This document shows positions 24,821 through 32,805 of a DNA stretch of 64,000 nt, piece after piece (position 1 is the first letter of the stretch; each line of letters begins with the position of its first letter). The notes under the pieces are model-generated. The model made no database searches. It worked only from the letters and a program-made list of their open reading frames with translations, and was not told the DNA's origin. The position numbers and the translations under genes were made by a program. This DNA comes from Erysipelothrix sp. HDW6C (GTDB taxonomy: Bacteria; Bacillota_I; Bacilli_A; Erysipelotrichales; Erysipelotrichaceae): the NCBI RefSeq assembly GCF_011299615.1, contig NZ_CP049861.1:186001-250000 (forward strand), given 5' to 3'.

Positions 24821-25339
24821 TTAATAAGTATATTCTTGATACGTTTCTTTTGCTTGCCCTTCAACTTTTGCTTTTGCAACTTTAATCATATTTATTAAGG
24901 AATCATTGAGTCCGATTCCGCCTTTTTTAGGCATCTTCACGATCGTAACGCTATCTTTAAACGATTCAATCACGTGTGCATTCTCTTCAGAACACACTAC
25001 AATCGCTTTACTATCCGAACCCGCTTCAATTGCTTGCGCAATGATTGCGGACATGTGAGCGTAATCAGCATAGTTGAAACATGGACCGCAAATTACAACA
25101 TCTGCCTTCAGCTTTGTTGTGAGTGCGACAATCTTCCGCTTTACTTCTTCCTCATTGTCAAAGAAGTATCCATTACCACAGTACATCGTTGCAAGCACTG
25201 TACCACCTGCTTCTTTGATAAATTTCTCAAACATATGGTACGAACCGATTCCACCCTTTTCTACAGCAAGTTCCACATTGGGTCTTTCTTTACCCCCTGC
25301 ACCTGCCTGTGTTTGATCAAAAAATAATAATATTCTCAT
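24821..25339 (-). CDS. Short GrdB-like protein (glycine reductase B N-terminal homologue, no selenocysteine)
   Basis: A 172-residue protein beginning MRILLFFDQTQAGAGGKERP. The pattern (FxxAGxGGKE, then GNGYFFDNEEEV, then ICGPCFNYADYAHM) resembles the N-terminal region of glycine/sarcosine/betaine reductase protein B, whose corresponding segment reads AGPAFNAGRYG. Full GrdB proteins are about 435 residues and have a selenocysteine site; neither is present, and no other reductase subunit is nearby. So it is not a functional reductase; a small-molecule-binding or deaminating role is possible. Start at 25339 follows AAGGAGG. Located between EIIC and glycosylasparaginase, hence probably part of the same pathway. 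Function unknown. Confidence 0.7.
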   Translation of the reverse strand: MRILLFFDQTQAGAGGKERPNVELAVEKGGIGSYHMFEKFIKEAGGTVLATMYCGNGYFFDNEEEVKRKIVALTTKLKADVVICGPCFNYADYAHMSAIIAQAIEAGSDSKAIVVCSEENAHVIESFKDSVTIVKMPKKGGIGLNDSLINMIKVAKAKVEGQAKETYQEYTY

Positions 25340-25363
25340 GGGAATCCTCCTTGTTATAAAAAT

Positions 25364-25411
25364 ACTCGAAGCGCATGAAGTCCGTGTCGGTCTTTCCAAG
25401 TCGCTTCGAGT
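25364..25411 (-). other. Long intercistronic hairpin between EIIC and the GrdB-like gene
   Basis: A perfect 10-bp outer stem (25364-25373 with 25402-25411) encloses an inner imperfect stem (AAG-T-CCG with CGG-T-CTT). The minus strand continues ATTTTTAT before the next ribosome site. It could be a partial terminator or an mRNA-processing or stability element that sets enzyme levels relative to the transporter. Confidence 0.6.
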
Positions 25412-25423
25412 CTACTTCCTTAA

Positions 25424-26776
25424 TTATAGATCATCAAACGAAATATCGTCCAATGAAATGTCATCAAGTTCATCTTTAATTTTTTCTTGTGGTGCTGCTT
25501 CATCAGCAAGGTATTGGTTATCCATGATTTTAAAGAATGGATAATAGATGGCACAACCAAGTGCGACCAATCCAATTTGCAATACCCCAGCCCAGATGCT
25601 ACCCGTCGAGAGCCAACCCGAGAAGAACACAGGGGTCGTCCACGGCAGGGCGATTCCAGATGTCAGCGGAATTAATCCCATCGACATAAACACGGTCGAA
25701 ATAATTGAATTAATAACTGGAACAAAGATAAATGGAATTAGAATAATTGGGTTCAACACAACTGGTAACCCAAAGATAATCATCTCATTAATTCCAAATA
25801 CTCCTGGAACAATTGATAATCGTCCCAATTGTTTCATACGTTGTGACTTCCCAACTGTAAGCATAACAATGACAAGCGAGAGTGTACTTCCACCCCCACC
25901 AAAGTTAGAGAAGAAATCACGGAATGGGCCGGTAAAGATATAACGCAAGGGTTCACCCAATTCAAATGCATTTAAGTTTGCAATTGTCATTGCTTCATGA
26001 ATTGGTCTAAATACTGTATTTGTAACCGCAGGTCCATTAATTCCAAAGAACCAGAATAGATTTGATAGGAATTGGTAAATAACATCAAATGCTGCAAATT
26101 CTCCGAATCCCATCAATGGAGCTTGAAGCATTTTATAGACAAACACATGTGCATAACCAAAGTCTGTAACTTGGAATATCATGCGGAATCCAAAGAAGAT
26201 AACCATGACGAATGCACTTGGGATAAGTGCGGCGAATGACTCCATTACTGCCGGTGGTACCCCATCAGGAAGTTTGATGACCCAGCCTTTATTCTTTACC
26301 CATGCAAAGATTTGTACCGATAATAATGCCGTAATCATTGCCAAGAAGATTCCTTGTGAACCAAGGTTTCCAAATGAGAATCCTTTGAATGCTTTTCCTG
26401 CCTCGTTAACATATTCAGGGTATGACTGTTGTGTGATGATGAGAAAGGCAACAAAGGCTATAACTGCACCCGAGATTCGATCAACTTCTTTTTCCCGTGC
26501 ATAGCTGTATCCAATACCAATAACCGTTAAGAGTGAAATAACATCAAATGTTGCACTAACAACAGATGATAAATGTCCATCCCATCCTTCTCCAAAGATA
26601 CCGGCCATAAATTCGGGATAACCCGTGATTGGAAAGTTCGCAATGAGAAGAAAAATAGATGCAACAACAATTAAGGGTGTACTGATAATAAAACCATCAC
26701 GTATTGCGGATAAGACTTTATTTTTACTTAGTTTTTCCGCAATCGGTGCTAATACATTTTCAAGTTTATTAAACAT
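25424..26776 (-). CDS. PTS EIIC, lactose/cellobiose/chitobiose family
   Basis: The membrane channel of a PTS permease. The 450 residues contain about ten hydrophobic helices and the family-typical stretches GDGFIISTPLIV-like (RDGFIISTPLIVVASIF), FWFFGINGPAV, GGGGSTLSL and IPGVFGINEMIIFGLPVVLNP. The family carries cellobiose, diacetylchitobiose, lactose and similar glycosides. The start overlaps the EIIB stop (TAATG). The C-terminus has an acidic, repeated tail (ISLDDISFDD). With glycosylasparaginase downstream, GlcNAc-Asn or another GlcNAc glycoside is a reasonable substrate guess; sequence alone does not give it. Confidence 0.93.
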   Translation of the reverse strand: MFNKLENVLAPIAEKLSKNKVLSAIRDGFIISTPLIVVASIFLLIANFPITGYPEFMAGIFGEGWDGHLSSVVSATFDVISLLTVIGIGYSYAREKEVDRISGAVIAFVAFLIITQQSYPEYVNEAGKAFKGFSFGNLGSQGIFLAMITALLSVQIFAWVKNKGWVIKLPDGVPPAVMESFAALIPSAFVMVIFFGFRMIFQVTDFGYAHVFVYKMLQAPLMGFGEFAAFDVIYQFLSNLFWFFGINGPAVTNTVFRPIHEAMTIANLNAFELGEPLRYIFTGPFRDFFSNFGGGGSTLSLVIVMLTVGKSQRMKQLGRLSIVPGVFGINEMIIFGLPVVLNPIILIPFIFVPVINSIISTVFMSMGLIPLTSGIALPWTTPVFFSGWLSTGSIWAGVLQIGLVALGCAIYYPFFKIMDNQYLADEAAPQEKIKDELDDISLDDISFDDL

Positions 26777-27102
26777 TATTGCTTCTCCTTATCTTTAATT
26801 AACTTTATTGAACGCTTCAACACTCTTTCCCCATCGACATTACCGTAATCCTCAAGTTCGATTACTTCGATTGGAATCCCCAAATGCCCATACTTTTCGA
26901 TGGTTGGTTCCAATCGATATTTTACTTGTGGCCCCAATAAGATAACATCTGGATTAAATTCTTTAATTATCTGTTCCATCTTGGAATCCGAAAATGCCTT
27001 AACTTCAATTGGAAGTTTGTATTCATTGGCGACTTGCTGCATTTTACTCGCCAGCAAACTTGTCGACATTCCAGCGTTACAGAATAGATAAACACGTTTC
27101 AT
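26776..27102 (-). CDS. PTS EIIB, lactose/cellobiose family
   Basis: A 108-residue cytoplasmic subunit that takes phosphate from EIIA on Cys8 (KRVYLFCNAGMSTSLLA) and passes it to the sugar in EIIC. Phosphatase-like loop after the Cys is intact and the length is standard. It is the first gene behind the internal promoter and cre-like site at 27.13 kb, overlaps EIIC by the stop/start (TAATG), and is separated from its EIIA by a terminator. Confidence 0.95.
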   Translation of the reverse strand: MKRVYLFCNAGMSTSLLASKMQQVANEYKLPIEVKAFSDSKMEQIIKEFNPDVILLGPQVKYRLEPTIEKYGHLGIPIEVIELEDYGNVDGERVLKRSIKLIKDKEKQ

Positions 27103-27131
27103 AAGATTTCTCCTCCTCTTATTCTATGTCC

Positions 27132-27149
27132 ATTATACAACCGCTTTCA
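27132..27149 (-). promoter_or_regulatory. Internal promoter with cre-like site upstream of EIIB
   Basis: Minus strand TATAAT (27132-27137) is overlapped by TGAAAGCGGTTGTA (27136-27149), which matches the CcpA operator consensus TGWAANCGNTNWCA at 12 of 14 positions. No good -35 box is seen, as expected where an activator helps. A small dyad CGGAA/TTCCG at 27182-27196 lies just upstream and could bind the LicR-type activator. Confidence 0.6.
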
Positions 27150-27198
27150 TTGTTGCGCTTATAACCCTTTTCCTAACTCCACGGAATTATCTTCCGCA

Positions 27199-27222
27199 TA
27201 AAAAAAACGAGTCAGAGACTCG
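27199..27222 (-). terminator. Terminator between EIIA and EIIB
   Basis: A 6-bp stem (CGAGTC with GACTCG, 27208-27222) with a 3-base loop is followed by eight T on the minus strand. It overlaps the EIIA stop codon. It splits the cluster into malic enzyme-fumarase-regulator-EIIA and EIIB-to-cutC units. Confidence 0.8.
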
Positions 27223-27547
27223 CAATTTTTAACTCCAGTTCTTGAATTTTACGTTGTGTAGCAATGCTTTCTTCAGCCATAATCTTTATTGTTTCCGCAG
27301 CCATTAGTTGATCTTCTGCGTGCATCAGTAACAAGTCGATTAGTGTCTTTTCACCATTGGCCTCTTTTTGAATTAAACCAAAGTGAGCCTCATGACCCTC
27401 AAGTCGCTTTGCTTCACCTTCTTCAATCTGCGCTTCTGCTTGTTCAAAATTATAATGACGGGCAGATTGCATGGCCTCAATAAACAATGATTTTGCAGCA
27501 CCTACGTTACTAATAATTTTAAAACTTATTAACTCTAATTCATCCAT
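27212..27547 (-). CDS. PTS EIIA, lactose/cellobiose family
   Basis: A 111-residue three-helix subunit of the lactose/cellobiose PTS, phosphorylated by HPr on H76 (LLLMHAEDQLMAAETI). The sequence also has the family stretch IISNVGAAKSLFIEAMQSAR and the EAQIEEGEAKRLEGHEAHFGL helix. Usual length 100-115. It lies 10 bases after the regulator gene, and a terminator separates it from EIIB. Placing EIIA with the regulator may let its phosphorylation state track regulator levels; that is inference. Confidence 0.94.
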   Translation of the reverse strand: MDELELISFKIISNVGAAKSLFIEAMQSARHYNFEQAEAQIEEGEAKRLEGHEAHFGLIQKEANGEKTLIDLLLMHAEDQLMAAETIKIMAEESIATQRKIQELELKIASL

Positions 27548-27557
27548 AATGAACCTC

Positions 27558-29459
27558 CTAATCGTTAATCATCCAATATACAAACTCATCACGTTTACGA
27601 GACTCTATGAGATTTGTCATTTTATTTGCATTCGTAATCGTTTCACTGAGCCAATCAAAGAACAGCCACATTGTCGCACTGTCAGATTCTGTGATTGCTA
27701 AGAGTATGACCAGTTTCACTTGAAACGTTCCCCACATAATGGGTTTATCCAAGATTCCAATCGAAATGATGGATTGCTTGCTCTCCATTTTTAATGGATG
27801 CGGGATTGCTAAAGCGTAATCGAACGATGTTGACGACATTTTCTCGCGATCCAGCACCGACTTTGTAAATGAATCTGGAACATATCCCTCTTTAACTAAA
27901 TCTTGACTCATAAAGCGAATTACCGCTTCGGGTGTTTCAAAGTCTAGGTCTGTATAAAAGAAGCGCTCGTCGACCAGTTTTCCAAAGTGGCGTCCAAATG
28001 CAAGGTTGAAGCGCCTTTTATCAAGCTCATTAAGCGTTACAAATATATTGCTTTCATCTTCCTGATTTACAAACATTGAAATCTGTACCGTTGGGATACT
28101 CAGTGCGTGCTCGAGTGGTGACAATGTGATAATCAAATCCACATTTTGTTGGGCAACTTCTCTTTCAACAAAGTAAGTTTGGATGGATACAATTTCCAAC
28201 CGTTCTCCAAATACGTTGCGAATTTTGCCTTCCGTTAGTTTTGCAAAACTCTGATTATTTGGGGAAATCAATAGTACTTTATGTTTATATTTCATAGTCA
28301 ATCGATCGTATGCAGCTCCTATATGTAGTGCAACAAACCCTGCTTCCGACTCTGATATTTCACATCCTACCGTTGTTTCAATAATCCGCGAGACATGCAA
28401 TCCCATTTCAAACACCAACGGATACTTAACCTTAATCTCATTCAAGTGAGCATTTGGGATTGAGACATTTTTTTGCAGTCTCCCTAAGAGGGACTGAAGA
28501 TGCAAATGCAAACCACTTTGGAAATCACTGTCAGCTGAGAAATCGAGATCAAAGACTGAGTTTAAATGATTACTGATATCTTTGATGAGATTTCCAATGC
28601 TGACATTTCGCTCTCCCAACAACATATGTGTGTCGGGTAACTGGGCATTCTTATACCCTGACAACAATCTTGCAATCGCAATGACTTCTTCTTCACGATA
28701 TTGAATTGGGACGATTGAGATAACTTGTGTTAGGAAGTGTTCAGCAATTTGCATTTCGACTTCTCCATGATCCGAGCCACCATCAACGGGTTCAAGATAG
28801 TTCCCATTGAGCATCCTCTCGATTGTAATTCCAATATGAATGATAATCATCGGAATTGATGTCTCACGAAGTTTATAATCGTGTGCAGATAAACTGTCTT
28901 CAAGAATTTCCATGATTCGTAGTAAATCAAATTTCTCATACAGTGCCGCAATCCGATTGAGATTCAAGAAATTCCCATGAATCTCATTGGAAAGTAAATC
29001 ACGATAAAGCCGACGTTTAATCTGTTCATTTCCTTCAAAGTAAATGCGGTTTTTCTCGCGTACGAGTCGCATTCCAGTGTAAGGACTCAGTATTTTTCGA
29101 ACACGTTTAATATCACTTTCAATCGTATGTTCACTAACATACAAAGCATCCTGTAGTTCTAAAAACGTAATATTATTCTTGTGAAACAACAAGCGTTTGA
29201 TAATATACATTGTCCGCTCTTCTGGTGTTTGCGGGAGTGTTGAGGATTCAAAATTAACCTTGGAATACAGAGCGGTGTTAAGACGATAACCATCCCGTGT
29301 GCTCGATTCAATCAAGCCGGGATACGCTCGATTGATTTCTTCGATATCTGAACGAATTGTGCGATCGGTAACACCAACACGTTTGGATAAATCTTTACCT
29401 TTTATCCACGAATCCAATTCATCAAGTTTTCTTAAGATATCGCGTCGTCTCGTATTCAT
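27558..29459 (-). CDS. BglG-family PTS-controlled activator (LicR/MtlR type)
   Basis: A 633-residue DNA-binding activator controlled by PTS phosphorylation. In order: an HTH domain at the start (LSKRVGVTDRTIRSDIEEIN), a second Mga-like HTH (about 85-140, LQDALYVSEHTIESDIKRV), PRD1 and PRD2 (about 180-400), an EIIB-like domain (about 405-490) and an EIIA-like domain (about 500-633) with a phosphorylatable His in ALAIPHPLKM. This is a classic LicR/MtlR layout. It lies between fumarase and its EIIA in the cluster, so it is the likely regulator of the PTS and perhaps the whole pathway. Unlike LicT it should act on DNA, not RNA. Confidence 0.93.
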   Translation of the reverse strand: MNTRRRDILRKLDELDSWIKGKDLSKRVGVTDRTIRSDIEEINRAYPGLIESSTRDGYRLNTALYSKVNFESSTLPQTPEERTMYIIKRLLFHKNNITFLELQDALYVSEHTIESDIKRVRKILSPYTGMRLVREKNRIYFEGNEQIKRRLYRDLLSNEIHGNFLNLNRIAALYEKFDLLRIMEILEDSLSAHDYKLRETSIPMIIIHIGITIERMLNGNYLEPVDGGSDHGEVEMQIAEHFLTQVISIVPIQYREEEVIAIARLLSGYKNAQLPDTHMLLGERNVSIGNLIKDISNHLNSVFDLDFSADSDFQSGLHLHLQSLLGRLQKNVSIPNAHLNEIKVKYPLVFEMGLHVSRIIETTVGCEISESEAGFVALHIGAAYDRLTMKYKHKVLLISPNNQSFAKLTEGKIRNVFGERLEIVSIQTYFVEREVAQQNVDLIITLSPLEHALSIPTVQISMFVNQEDESNIFVTLNELDKRRFNLAFGRHFGKLVDERFFYTDLDFETPEAVIRFMSQDLVKEGYVPDSFTKSVLDREKMSSTSFDYALAIPHPLKMESKQSIISIGILDKPIMWGTFQVKLVILLAITESDSATMWLFFDWLSETITNANKMTNLIESRKRDEFVYWMIND

Positions 29460-29478
29460 GCCTTCACCTCATTTTATC

Positions 29479-30852
29479 TTATTGCTTTTCTGGTTTGACC
29501 ATCGCTTCATAATCAAAGAACAAATCAAAATCTTCTGAACTCATTAACCCAAGACCGACCACTACTTCCTTAATGCTAATACCACGGTCATGAGCTTCTT
29601 TGACAATCAATGCCGTCTGATCATAACCAAATTTTTGATTGAGGTATGTTGCAGTCATTAATGAAGTCGTTAAGTTATATCTCATTTTATCCTTGTTTAG
29701 TGTTATACCACGTAGGCAACGCGTGTCGAAAGAATTCATGCCATCGGACAGTAAACGCACGGATTGCCAAAATGCATTCGCAATTAAAGGCATGTATGCA
29801 TTCAATTGGAAGTTTCCTAATGAAGATCCAATTGATATTGATTGATTGTTGGCCATAACTTGAACACATACCATCGCCAATGATTCAGCTTGGGTTGGAT
29901 TGACTTTACCAGGCATGATTGAGCTACCCGCTTCATTTGCTGGTAGATTAATTTCGCCCAGGCCGACACGTGGACCACTCGCAAGCAAGCGGATATCATT
30001 GACCATCTTTAAAGTATTGGTAGCAATTGTATTGATTGCCCCATGTGAGAATACAAAACTATCTTTGGTACTTATGGCATGGAATTTATTCTCTGATGGT
30101 GTAAAATCCAAATGCAGACGCGCATTCAATGCATCCGTCACATCCTGATCAAAACCACTATAGGTATTCAACCCAGTTCCGACCGCTGTTGCTCCCATCG
30201 CTAATTTACGCAAGTACTTCAACGTATCTTCAGTTTGTTGAATGCCTTCTGTAAACATCATCCGCCATCCACTCACTTCTTGTCCAAAGGTGATTGGGGT
30301 CGCATCTTGCAAGTGGGTGCGTCCGGTCTTGAGGACCTCCATATATTGAGATTCCATCTTAAGCAGCGTGTTCTCAATGTTTCGCAACTCGGGAATGAGT
30401 CCGTTAGCCAGCATTGTTGTTGCCATAATATGCATTGCAGTTGGAAACACATCATTGGAAGATTGTCCCATGTTAACATCATCGTTGGGATGAATCAGTT
30501 TTTCACCAACAGCTTGATTGGCATGATTGGCAATTACTTCGTTGGCATTCATATTTGTTTGTGTTCCACTTCCTGTCTGCCAGATTGCGAGTGGAAAATG
30601 ACGGTAGAAATCTTCCGCAAGAAGGCTGTCGATGCTCGCAATAATTGCGTCCGCTTTCTCTGGAGCGAGTTTTTGCTGCTTTTTATTCGCAACAGCGCAT
30701 GCACGCTTTAATTCCAACAGAGCCTTGATTAGATCAACCGGCATTTTTTCGATGCCCACGGGAAAGTTCTCAATTGAGCGTTGCGTATTCGCACCCCATA
30801 ACGCGCCATCATCAATGGTAACTTCTCCATAAATATCTTTAACTGAAGCCAT
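29479..30852 (-). CDS. fumC: Fumarate hydratase class II
   Basis: Reversible hydration of fumarate to L-malate. The 457 residues match the family, with fumarase-specific WQTGSGTQTNMNANEV, THLQDATPITFGQE and the mobile loop GSSIMPGKVNPTQ. Both signatures separate it from the aspartase at 21.3 kb. It begins 2 bases after the malic enzyme stop and precedes the regulator by 19 bases. With aspartase and malic enzyme in one cluster it completes aspartate to pyruvate; no other TCA-cycle genes are in the window, which argues for a degradative role. Confidence 0.95.
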   Translation of the reverse strand: MASVKDIYGEVTIDDGALWGANTQRSIENFPVGIEKMPVDLIKALLELKRACAVANKKQQKLAPEKADAIIASIDSLLAEDFYRHFPLAIWQTGSGTQTNMNANEVIANHANQAVGEKLIHPNDDVNMGQSSNDVFPTAMHIMATTMLANGLIPELRNIENTLLKMESQYMEVLKTGRTHLQDATPITFGQEVSGWRMMFTEGIQQTEDTLKYLRKLAMGATAVGTGLNTYSGFDQDVTDALNARLHLDFTPSENKFHAISTKDSFVFSHGAINTIATNTLKMVNDIRLLASGPRVGLGEINLPANEAGSSIMPGKVNPTQAESLAMVCVQVMANNQSISIGSSLGNFQLNAYMPLIANAFWQSVRLLSDGMNSFDTRCLRGITLNKDKMRYNLTTSLMTATYLNQKFGYDQTALIVKEAHDRGISIKEVVVGLGLMSSEDFDLFFDYEAMVKPEKQ

Positions 30853-30854
30853 GT

Positions 30855-32036
30855 CTACACCTCCTGTGCTACGCCTGTTTCAATTGCCTTTCGTGCGACT
30901 GATGCTGCAACAATGTTTGATACATCCTTGTTGAGAGCATTAGGAAGAATGTTTGTTTCCGTAATGTCTTTATCATCAATCATTGAAGCAATTCCTTCGG
31001 CAGCAGCAAGTTTCATTGCTTCATTAATTTCAGTAGCACGTACTTGAAGAGCACCTTGGAAAATACCTGGGAATGCAAGCACATTATTAACTTGGTTTGG
31101 ATAATCAGAGCGACCTGTACCTGCGATGCGTGCACCTGCTGCAATTGCATCATCGTATGGAATTTCTGGATTCGGATTGGCAAGTGCAAATACAACTGCA
31201 TCTTTGTTCATCGATTTTACATCATCTTGAGAAACAATATTGGCCATGGATACACCAATGAATACATCTGCATCTACAAGGGCATCGGATAGTGTTTTCT
31301 CATCTTTGGTTGGCATCAGATAGTTGCATAGTTCTTGAACAACGAAATTGTACTCTGAGCTGTTCTTTGGGTTAACCACACCGGTACTGTTTGTTGCCAT
31401 AATATTTTTAACACCATATGCATGCAGCATACGAATAATCGAACTCCCTGCAGCTCCCGTACCCGATACAACAACTTTTGCGTCCTTGAGATCTTTATTT
31501 AAGAGTTTGAATGCATTGAATAGACCTGCCATTACGACAATTGCAGTCCCGTGTTGATCATCATGGAATACAGGAATATTTAATTGTTTTTTGAGTTCCT
31601 GTTCAATATAAACACACTCTGGTGCTTTGATATCTTCCAAATTAATCCCACCAAATGTAGGCGCCATGAGTTTGACGGCTTTGATAATTTCATCTGAGTC
31701 TTTTGTATCAAGCATAATTGGAACTGCGTTTACATTGGAGAACGCTTTAAAAAGCATTGACTTCCCTTCCATAACTGGAAGACCTGCTTCGGGTCCAATG
31801 TCTCCCAAGCCAAGTACGGCTGTACCATTGCTGACAACTGCAACGGTATTTCCTTTCCATGTATAATCATAAACTTTGGATATATCTGCTTTAATTTCAA
31901 GGCAAGGCTCGGCGACTCCTGGTGAATAAAGCAAACTCAAGTCATCCAGTGATGTCACTTCCATTTTATTTTTAACTTCAACTTTTCCTTTTAACTTCTT
32001 GTGTAACGCTAACGATCTCTCTTTAAGTGTGTTCAT
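30855..32036 (-). CDS. NAD(P)-dependent malic enzyme
   Basis: Oxidative decarboxylation of malate to pyruvate and CO2. The 393 residues match short bacterial malic enzymes. Catalytic and cofactor parts: LYSPGVAEPC, the GDIGPEAGLPVMEGKSMLFK segment with the conserved lysine, GINLEDIKAPECVYIE, PVFHDDQHGTA (metal binding) and a Rossmann GTGAAGSS. The start at 32036 (MNTLKERSLALH) follows ACAGGAGGAAC; an upstream in-frame start would lie in the leader. First gene of the cluster, so pyruvate and NAD(P)H formation is built into the pathway. Confidence 0.94.
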   Translation of the reverse strand: MNTLKERSLALHKKLKGKVEVKNKMEVTSLDDLSLLYSPGVAEPCLEIKADISKVYDYTWKGNTVAVVSNGTAVLGLGDIGPEAGLPVMEGKSMLFKAFSNVNAVPIMLDTKDSDEIIKAVKLMAPTFGGINLEDIKAPECVYIEQELKKQLNIPVFHDDQHGTAIVVMAGLFNAFKLLNKDLKDAKVVVSGTGAAGSSIIRMLHAYGVKNIMATNSTGVVNPKNSSEYNFVVQELCNYLMPTKDEKTLSDALVDADVFIGVSMANIVSQDDVKSMNKDAVVFALANPNPEIPYDDAIAAGARIAGTGRSDYPNQVNNVLAFPGIFQGALQVRATEINEAMKLAAAEGIASMIDDKDITETNILPNALNKDVSNIVAASVARKAIETGVAQEV

Positions 32037-32079
32037 ACGTTCCTCCTGTATGTCATAGTATAATTGTAACAAATCTTTG

Positions 32080-32140
32080 CCCATGACCCTATATAAATCA
32101 TGGGAATCACTTAGGAAATTTGATATGCCATTCTCCTAAG
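32080..32140 (-). promoter_or_regulatory. Two dyads upstream of the malic enzyme operon
   Basis: One dyad pairs CCCATGA with TCATGGG (32080-32104, 11-base gap). The second pairs CTTAGGA with TCCTAAG (32110-32140, 17-base gap). They lie 45-105 bases before the malic enzyme start. A TATACT (32057-32062, minus) could be a -10 box, but no good -35 goes with it, suggesting activator dependence. Confidence 0.45.
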
Positions 32141-32144
32141 TCGA

Positions 32145-32174
32145 TAAAAAAGACACACCGAAATTGATGTGTCT
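32145..32174 (-). terminator. upp terminator
   Basis: A 9-bp stem with one G-U pair (32151-32159 with 32166-32174) and 6-base loop is followed by six T on the minus strand, ten bases past the upp stop. Confidence 0.75.
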
Positions 32175-32183
32175 TCATATTCA

Positions 32184-32804
32184 TTATTTTGTTCCGTAAA
32201 TACGGTCCCCAGCATCGCCAAGTCCCGGTACGATATAGCCATGTTCGTTTAGTTTTTCATCAAGTGCTGCTAAAAAGATATCAACATCTGGGTGAAGTTT
32301 TTTGATGAACTCCACACCTTCAGGTGCACCGACAAGGCAAACAAGCTTAATATTTTTTGCTCCGCGTTTTTTAACAATTTCAATGGCTGCATCCGCAGAT
32401 CCACCCGTTGCAAGCATTGGGTCTAAAACTAGAACTTCTGCTTTGTCCAAATCTTCAGGGAACTTTGCAAAATACTCATGGGGTAAAAGTGTTTCCTCAT
32501 CACGGTAAACACCAACGTGCCCAACTTTTGCAGTAGGGATTAAATCTAAAATCCCTTCAACCATTCCAAGACCGGCACGGATAATTGGAACGAGAACAAC
32601 CTCTTTACGAAGTTCAAATGTATCATATTTTCCACTGTGTGTATCAATCGTTACAGGCTCTAACTTTAAGTCGCGCGTAATTTCATAAGCCATCAAACCA
32701 GCAATTTCGTCAAGATTTTGACGGAAATCCTTGGTGCCTGTTGATGTACAACGCATTTGCGTTAATTTATGGGTAATTAATGGGTGATTTAATACTGTAA
32801 TCAT
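32184..32804 (-). CDS. upp: Uracil phosphoribosyltransferase
   Basis: Salvages uracil to UMP with PRPP. The 206-residue length matches, and the PRPP loop is [18 protein letters not shown]; the closing [10 protein letters not shown] is the family's uracil-binding end. It starts 1 base after glyA, in the common glyA-upp pair, and ends at a terminator, making it the last gene of the tdk-to-upp operon. Confidence 0.96.
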   Translation of the reverse strand: MITVLNHPLITHKLTQMRCTSTGTKDFRQNLDEIAGLMAYEITRDLKLEPVTIDTHSGKYDTFELRKEVVLVPIIRAGLGMVEGILDLIPTAKVGHVGVYRDEETLLPHEYFAKFPEDLDKAEVLVLDPMLATGGSADAAIEIVKKRGAKNIKLVCLVGAPEGVEFIKKLHPDVDIFLAALDEKLNEHGYIVPGLGDAGDRIYGTK

Positions 32805-32805
32805 A

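Noticed and set aside
24821-25339. Glycine or betaine reductase operon
   Set aside because: Only the N-terminal GrdB-like part is present; no selenocysteine site, GrdA or GrdC, and no thioredoxin partners.
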